Source: Castor canadensis (taxonomy: Eukaryota; Chordata; Mammalia; Rodentia; Castoridae). Taken from it: DNA of 64,000 bases. Numbering within the stretch: position 1 is the first letter of the stretch; each line of letters opens with the position of its first letter. The notes below the pieces were generated by a model. That model did no database searches, was not told the DNA's origin, and was given only the letters and a program-made list of their open reading frames with translations. The stretch covers positions 24,360,353 through 24,424,352 of the forward strand of contig NC_133387.1 of the NCBI RefSeq assembly GCF_047511655.1. The letters are read 5' to 3'. The position numbers and the translations under genes were made by a program. Positions 23,701 to 32,700 of the stretch are shown piece by piece.

Positions 23701-26700
23701 ACATCCCCCCCCAAAAAAAAAAAAAAAAAACCTAGAATATTCTGGATCCAACTTGATTTATTTTCCCTGCCCTATGATGTGAAATCAGCAACTTTCCAAA
23801 GAGCCTGATCCTTTAAATACTATTAGAATAGGGTTGATGGTGTGGCTCAAGTGGTAGAGTGCCTACCTATCAAGTGCAAGGCCCTGAGTTCAAACCCCAG
23901 TACTGCCAAAAAAAAATTAAAAATAAATAAGTACTATTAGAATAATCGTAGAGCCCAAAGCTGTTTGCCAAGGATGCAAATAAGTGGTGGGCAGAAGTGC
24001 TACTATACTGCTTTTGAGCCTCTTATAGTAACAAAATAGGAAAAATGATTTTCCTTAACAGCCTTATTGAGGCATAATTGATAGAAAATAAACTATGATA
24101 TTTAGGCATGTAATCCAATAAGTTTTGACATGTGTATACCTTGAAACCATCACTGCTATGTTTTTGTTTTGTTTTCTTTTTGGTAGTTTGGGGATCAAAC
24201 CCAGCCCTTGCTGGGTTTGCAAGGACTAGTAGGCACTCTACCATTGAGCTACCCTCAGCCCCAGCCCCTACTGTTAGATTTCTGTTTTATAAGTCTACAT
24301 TCATGTTTCCAATTTAATGCTCTATATTATTGTTCCCTATCTTTCTTAATAATAAGAGGTTTCACTGATCACTAAGAATTTTATAGCTCTTCACCTCTGT
24401 CGTTACACTACCAGTGTCCTACAGAGAGTATCATTTTACATCACTCTGATGCCATCTAAGCTCATTTCTTTGTCCCCAGATTTACTCCCGATAATCTCTA
24501 CACTAATACGTGTTATCTATAACATCACTTGCATCACTAATATGTGTTATGGATTGACATCATTTGGTCCTTAATCTTTTCAGTAGTTTCTCATCATACA
24601 CATTGATGAAATCTTGGCCTGTTCACAGTCTACATGTTAGCTTCATCTCCTGCTCCTTCCTCCTCACAGGCACACTGTGTTCCAGCTCTGTGAAACTATT
24701 TTAGAATTCCTTAAATGTGTTCTCCTTTGCATCTTTGCCTTTACACACTGTTGCTCTTTCAAATTCAACTTTAGATCTGACTGCCTCTAAAAAACCTTTG
24801 CTGAAAATGGCTCTACCCTAATCAACTATAACTTAATGTCAAAAAAATAGAGGAGGAAGAACAAGTAACAAAATAGTTTAACAAGAAGAAAATGTATTAT
24901 ATTTTATAACAAAAATTCCAAGGCAACATTGCTGGAGGTTTGATTAAATTATTGGCCCAGTAATATCACCAATGATCCAGTTCCTCCAAGAAGCAGGTCA
25001 TCTTGTTCTAAAGTAGTTTCTCACAAGGTTGCATGATGGCAGCGGTTTAAAGAGTCAGTTGCAGCCCACATCCAGTGGAAGAAAAGAAGCCTTCTCCCTA
25101 TAGTCACAGAATGCCCTGAGCAGACTGCCGCTCTTTTCTCATTGACTACCACTGGATCAATTGCCCCTTCCTAAAAGGTTCACTGCTAAGAGGAATGCTA
25201 TAGTTGTGATTGGTGGAGACAGATCAGGAGTTACCCAAGTCGCTTAGTGAGAAAGACAGATTCCAAACAAAATCTTGTTTCTGACAGCAGAACAGGAACA
25301 GGGGATAGTTCCCATATCCCATTTGTGAATTCCCATAGCAGCTTCCCATTTACTGGTAATACTTATCACAGTGTACTATCATGATTTACTTGCCTCCAGT
25401 ATTAGACTATGAGTGACTTAATGGTGTTGAGTGTTGTCTGTCATCCTTAGAGCCCAAGGTGCTGGCTATAGTGGCTGTTGACATGTTACTTTGAAGATAA
25501 GAAAAGGCAGCTGAATCATCAGTTTGGGCTCCCTACTTTTTAATTGACCAGGTTAGGATGACATGTTCTGTCTTAATTTTTCCTTTGAAATCTTACTCCC
25601 TAATCAGTATTCATTGTTTATTAGAGCTGATTCGATGTGGTGTCCACTCATTATTCTAGGCCTAGTAGATCAAGCTGCTTAGGAAGCAACTCAGAAAAGG
25701 TCTTTCTGTCCTCATCGTTCACATTTGCAACCAGTGTACCAAATATCCAATGAATCTGGTAATGCCAAAGATAATTATATACAATCAGCTTCCATGCTAA
25801 ATGATTTTTAAACAGATTCTTTTTTTTTTTTTTTTTTGCTGTGTAGCCCATGCTGGCCTATATGTAACCCAAGGTGACCTCAAACTCTCAATCCTCCTAC
25901 CTCAGCCTCTCAAGTACTGGGATTGTGAATGTGTATGACCATGCCCAGCCAAATTCTTTTCCTTTCCAACTTATGCTAACCAGTTCACTTCCTAATTTTA
26001 TATTTTATATACTCTAATGCCTAGTTAAGTAATTTTATGTTTTATATAAGTTTATAACATAGTTTTTTTTTTTTTTCATTCCTGGCTCAATAAGTTATTT
26101 ATAACTTGGTAATTATTATAAAATATTGGTTCTTTAAGCCTTGTTTTATTTATTTTTTTCCTAACTTAAGGTAACAGCTTCTGCACAAAAGTACAGAGAA
26201 GAGTATATAATTGAACCCCATCATCCCATCCCCAACTTCAACAATTATTAACTTGTAGCCAATCTTGGGTCTTTTGTTTTTTTTTCTGGCATTGCTGAGG
26301 ATCAAACCAGGGTCTCATACCTGCTGAGCAAGTGCTCTACCACTGAGCTGAATCCTTTGCTGTCTTTATAGCAGCCAGTGTCATTTATTCTTTGTTTCTA
26401 ACACCTTCCCGCCCTTCCACATTATTTTGAACCTCAGTCCCAGTTATCGTGCCATTTCATTTGTAAATATTTCAAGATGTAAAAGTTACATATTTTACTT
26501 TTTAAACATAACCACAGTAGCATCATCACAGCTCCATCAAAACAAAACTCAACAAATGTTTTTTATCGTTTCTTTGAGGATTTTTTTTTTTGGCATTACT
26601 GGGATTTGAACTCAGGGCCTCTTGGCTTACTAGGCAGGCACTCTACCACCTGAGCCACTCCTCCAGCCCTCATCATTTCTTTGTTTGGTTTTGTTTTTGA

Positions 26701-29700
26701 GACAGGATCTTGCTGTGTGTCTCAGACTGGCTAACTCAAGATCCTCCTGCCTCACCCTCCCAAGTGTTGAGATTATAGGTGTACGACACCACCACTGCAC
26801 AATAATTTCTTAGTATTAAATATCCCATCCTTTTACATTTCTCTAATTGTTCATGTTTTTTAGTTTGTTTGTTTGTTTAACACCAATGTAATCATCCAGT
26901 TTACTTTTTTCCATAGATCGATTTGGGAGGTTGCCATTGGATGAGCCATCTGTACTTGTTAGTGAGTTTCTAGATCGTTTTCAAAGCCTTTGTCACTTGG
27001 ACCTCCAGCTTCCTTCCTTGAGGCCAGAAGACTTGAAAACTATGGTGAGTTTTTCTTGGCTGGATTATAGTGGCCAGTGTTTCACAAAGCATTTCTTTTA
27101 ATGACAAGAGGATATAGATTGCTACGAAGAGAACTACTTGTCTTTCATCTGACCTTTTCAGTTTTTTCCAGAAAGGCAACTGTTGAGGATTTGAGTAAAT
27201 GAATTCCATTCAAGCATTTAAAGTAATCTTTAGGGGCTGGAGGTGTGGTTCAAGTGGTAGAGCGCGTGCTTTACAACCAAGAAACCCAGAGTTCAAATCT
27301 CAGTCCTACCAAAGAAAAAGAATAAGTCTTTAAGTGGCATTAATTCAATTTTATCTTGATTCATTACTTAACTGTTTAACAGAAAATACTGAAATGTGAC
27401 TGCATATGGTTTTTTGCATACCTTTTTCAAAGTACTAGAGGACAAGAAGCTCCCTTCTCCTTGTGAAAAGAAATGTTGAAATGCCCTGGTCCATCTATAC
27501 TTTGAAGGTGAATATTTACTGGCCTGTGAGTCTCTATGAAGAGAAGCTGTATTGTAAGAAATAAAAGCTAGTTATTTTGGTTCTTCAAATTAATACTCTG
27601 CTATGGATTTTTGCACTAAACTGTTAACCTCTGGTACCTATTACAAATGTCACCTTGTCCCTAGCAAATGCAGTTTTTTCCCATACTCTCACAGTTCTTT
27701 ATTGTTTTTAGAACAAAAATGAAGGCTGGCAAGCTCTGTTGTTCTGTCAGAAAGTAAATTCAGTGTCAGGGCAAGATGGAAAGAGTAATCTGTTTTCATT
27801 TGAAGTTTGGAAGTTCACAGGTTTCAAAGAAAATCTACAATTAGTAAATTGAAAACAATTTAGTACTAAAAAAGAGTTAGTAGTTCCAGGAACACTGATG
27901 GCCTTCCTCAGTCAGCAGGTCCAGAGCAGTTCAGAAAGCATCTATGATACCTGGCCCTGTCCTAGGATAAGTCCTCTTTGTCTTGTGATGCTGTCTTCAT
28001 GTTTCCCCTTTCTTCCCAGATTTTTGCCTTTTATCATCTGTGCACATCATTGTGAATAAGTTTTCATTTTATGAGGTTGCAATTTAAAGTTTTTTTTACC
28101 TTGATTCCTTTGTAGTGCTTGACAGAAGATAAGATCAGTCTTTTGCTACACCTGCTTGAAGATGAACTTGATCACCAAACTGAAGAGAGAAAAACTACAA
28201 GCAAACTAGGCTCAGACATGCAAGTCCATGTCACTGCCTGTATTCTTTCTGTGTGTGGCTGGGCATGTAGGTTAGTTTTATCTGGGGACATGAACAATGA
28301 CATATTTTCAGTCACTCATAGTATTTGGAAATTGCATGATGTTTCCTATGAGAAAAGAAACAAAGAGAAAATCAAGGGGTGGGAGTAGGGGGTGCAGATA
28401 ATAAGGACTAGTAACAAAACTGGAATCAGAACTCTGAAATTCATAAAGTTTACATCTGAACTTTGTTTTTTGTTCTGCTGTTTCCCAGCTGGGTACTTAT
28501 ATAAATATAAATATTCCTATAAATAGTGGAGCTCTTTTCTAAAAATAGAAAGAAAATAAGCTCCTTTCTATTTTTAGAAGGAAATTGATAAAAGCTACCA
28601 GAAGAAACATCAGCTGGAGTCCTCCCTGGCACCATGTTGGTATTTCCATTTCAGCTGCTCAGTTTGGCATAGATTGCCTTTGAGATAGAAGACTGTCAGA
28701 CCCAGTCATGATTTACTTTAAATATGTCTTTGGTAGATTAAGGAAAGGGTTTTAAGAGAGACAGAAGAAATTTATAAAACATACTTCAAAATGGCCTTGC
28801 CATGGAGAGCACACCAAGACCCATAGACCTTTCTATAGAGAATATATAAAGATAATGTGGCTAGGGTCCTGAGATCGGGAACAGGGCTCTGGGAAGACAT
28901 GGTTCCCAGTCCCCTGGACCACTTGAGATTTGTTGGATGAGATAAAATATAGTCACAAATTATTATACTTAGTCACATGGAGTGGCTCAAGTGGTAAAGT
29001 GCCTGCCTAGTGTGAGGCCCCAAGTTCAAGCCCCAGTACCACCAAAAAAAAAAATTCTTAGTCACATGGAAACATTGCCTTTGAAAACACCCACTTGCTT
29101 TTCCATTTCTTCCTAGTTCTTCTTTGGAACCCATGCAGCTCTCCCTAATAGCATGTTCACAGTGTATGAGGAAGGTGGGGCTCTGGGGCTTCCAGCAGAT
29201 TGAATCATCCATCACTGAGCTGGATGCCTCCTTTGGCCTGACCAGCTCCCCCATCGCAGGCACTGAGGGTCGGCCAGAGCGCTTCGCTCTGATACCTGAA
29301 TCTCCTCGGAGGATGATGACCCGGAGCCAGGATGCCACATTTTCCCCAGGTTCAGAGCAGGTATTGATTTAGCTTGTTTGGGGTGAACAGTTTAACAGCA
29401 TTTTTACCAAAAATAAGGTTTAGTGGTACAGAGTTGGAAATTGATGGGTAGGCTTCACTTCTTTTTTTTTTTTGGGGGGTGGGGTGGGGGGAATACTGGG
29501 GGTTGAACCCAATACCTTGCATATAGTAGGCAAGTGCTTTACTACTTGAGCTATGCCTCCCTCTGGTCCTTTTGTTTTTGTTTTTGAGGTAGGGTCTCAT
29601 TATCTTTGCTAATCTGGCTTTGAACTCTTGATCCTCCTGCTTCTGCCTCCTGAGTAGTTTGGATTATAGGCATGCACCAACAATCCTTTCTCTTTTTTTT

Positions 29701-32700
29701 TTGTTTCTTGTTTTTTATTACCAACACTCCTTTCATTAGTCTTCACTTCTACACTGATGATCATGTCATGTTTCTCTTCACCAAGGAAGAAGCTAAATTT
29801 GTTCCAGAAATTCAGCATAGAAATAGAATATTGTTTGAAGAGTGTAGTTATGTAGTCAGTTCAGAAACTAAATTTTTATAATTTAAACTATAAAATGCTA
29901 GCCTTCATGTGCTTCTAGTAGTACTTCTGGCCATAACCATTAACATCATTCATGTACCTTCATTGTCTCCCCTTTCCTTCAGATTGAAAAGAGCCCAGGT
30001 CCTATTGTTTCCCGAACCCGGAGCTGGGATTCTTCCAGTCCTGTTGACAGGCCTGAGCCAGAGGCAGCCAGTCCCACTACCAGAAGCCGCCCAGTGACCC
30101 GAAGCATGGGAACTGGAGACAGCACCTGTGGCCTAGAAGTACCCTCAAGCCCTCTCCGGAAAGCCAAACGAGCTCGCCTTTGCTCGTCCAGCAGCTCGGT
30201 ATGTCCACTTTGTAGGCAGCCATCACTGAGTACATCACATGTAGAATGGAGAAGCAGGTACGAACCTTTCCTGTTCCTGTGGCTAAATGTAGACTGTGTG
30301 AATACCTTTAAAGAGGGGACCATTAGGTAACCAGTAGGGAAAATCTTAAGGTTTTTGTCATTTGTTCCTTTGAGGTGAACTGGAGAGGTAAATATTTCAG
30401 GGTAATGGGACAACAGTGAGATATGGGAACAAAGCTGGCAAGGTTCAGTTTGTTTCAACAGTAGAGCTGAAAGAATAAAGAAAATACAAGGTAGAATTTA
30501 AAGGAGAATGGATTGAGGAGGCTGAGGCAAGAGGATGGGGGGAGCTCAAGTCTAGCCTGGGTTACATAGCAAGACCCTGTCTCAAAAAAAAAAAAAAGAA
30601 AAGAAAAACGAAGGAGAATGTAAAAACTAGCAATATAGGCAGTCGTGAGAGTGTGAACTTGACTAATTGTAAAGCCTTCCTGAATAGCTAGTATCTATCC
30701 TTCATTAACACTATGTCTCTTCCTCCTCCCTCAGGACACATCTTCCCGAAGCTTCTTTGATCCCACCTCTCAGCATAGAGACTGGTGCCCTTGGGTGAAT
30801 ATCACACTTGGCAAAGAAACCAGGGATAAAGGTGGAATGGAACTCAGTGCCAGCACCCCAGCAGAGCCAGGCTGGAAGGCAGTTCTGACCATCCTGTTGG
30901 CCCACAAGCAGGCTAAGGAACCAGCTGAAACAGACTCCATGGTGAGATTAGCTGTTGCCCTGCATCTGTGTAGCACTTGCTGTTTTGGGGATGAGTGGCA
31001 AAGCCTGGTCCTATAATTAGCACCCTGTATGCCTTCAGCTTTCCTAAATCAAGTTAGACTCACTCTGTTTTCATCCTAGAGAAAGGTATGAAAGTGGTTC
31101 AGTCTTTCTGCAGCTTAGCATGGGGCATTCCATCATATTCTGATAAATTCTTTGTTCTCCCATATAAAATGACTCAAAGTAGAAAGGAATACAGAAGTGC
31201 AAATAGATGAATAGGCAGCTGCTCCGGCCTCATATTGCAGAGCAGCTGCTTTTTCCATCAGTGGCTGTCACTTGCCTTTGGAGCCTGGCCAGTTAGCTTA
31301 GCTGTTTGGAGCTCTGTGCTGTGACACTAAGCTTATGATTCCAATCCCCAAGTGGGACACATTACATTATTCTGTTCTACAGCCCAGGCATGTGCCCTGG
31401 ACCATCACAGTCATGACTGCTGTGGTTACAAATGTGGGTAAATGCAAAACCATCATAACAACTGAGAAAACAAGTCAAGTATTTGCTTCATGTCAAGAAG
31501 GAAAGCGATAGGACATAAAGGAATCATGAGAATGGGGTCCTCTTTCCTTTGCAGGCTCAATTCCAGACTTGCCTTGTAGTCTAGTGTAAATATAGCAGTT
31601 TCTGACCTCTAGATCCTCCAGAGACAAAGTAAAATAATGCTTGTCAGCCAGCATTCCCAGATTCATGGTTTTGTAAGGTCACAGGGTTCCACCAGAGGGA
31701 GCTACAGTGATGCTACAAGATCAACAATGTGTATCAGTGCTTCAGTTAATATGTAGATGAAGGTATTCCAAGTTTTTACAAAAAAAAAAAAAAACCTGCA
31801 ATTCTTTTTTTCAATTTAAAACTTTTGCTGGGTGTTGGTGGCTCGTATCTGTAATCCTAGCTACTCAGGAGACAGAGATTAGGAGGATCAAGGTTCAAGA
31901 CACTATCTCAAAAATTACCCAATATCAAAAAAGGCTAGTGGAGTGGCTCAAATGGTAGAGCACCTGCCTAGGAAGCATGAAACCCTGAGTTCAAAGCCCA
32001 GTACTATTTAAAAAAAAAAAAGTAGGAATATGTAAAGCTATTTAAAGACAAGTATTTGACCCACCACTCAACTTGGAGGTATTAGATCTGTCTTTATCCA
32101 CAAATCCACAAATACTTTCTGCCTAGATCTTCAGGAAATAATGTTTTAGCAGTTTTTATTAAGACTTCCCTCTGTCACTCTTGTATTAAAAAAGAAACCC
32201 TACAGTGTTTTAGTTGTTGTTTTGAGGGGTTTTTTTATAGTGGAAAGAGTTGGCCTCATAATTGGTCCCAAGTTCCGGGACTTTCAAGATCTTTTTTGGT
32301 AGCACGTTTTAACCTAGCTGCTATGACTAGATGATACAAAGCTTAATGGCCTGCTGGTGAAGGATCTTGATGTTTGAAAAAAGTTTATATTTTTTTTCAA
32401 CTGATTTTCAGCTTTGTCATTAAATTAAATTACTCTTTTCCTCCTGGGACTTTATTTTTTTGAAATACTCATCCACAAAGAAGATAAGAAAAGAGAGGAA
32501 ATGCCATCTTATATTAGAAGCCAGACGTGGCTTTATAGATAGTCTTGCTAAATATCCTTTGTACTCTCACTGAGACCCTTGCTGCACGAGTATCTGTTCT
32601 TTATTGGCACTTTCAAAGGCAGAGAGAACCAAGTGTTCTGACTTACTGAGAACTTTTATCTTCTAATGAATTGCTTTGTCTCCCTGTAACATCATTTCTC

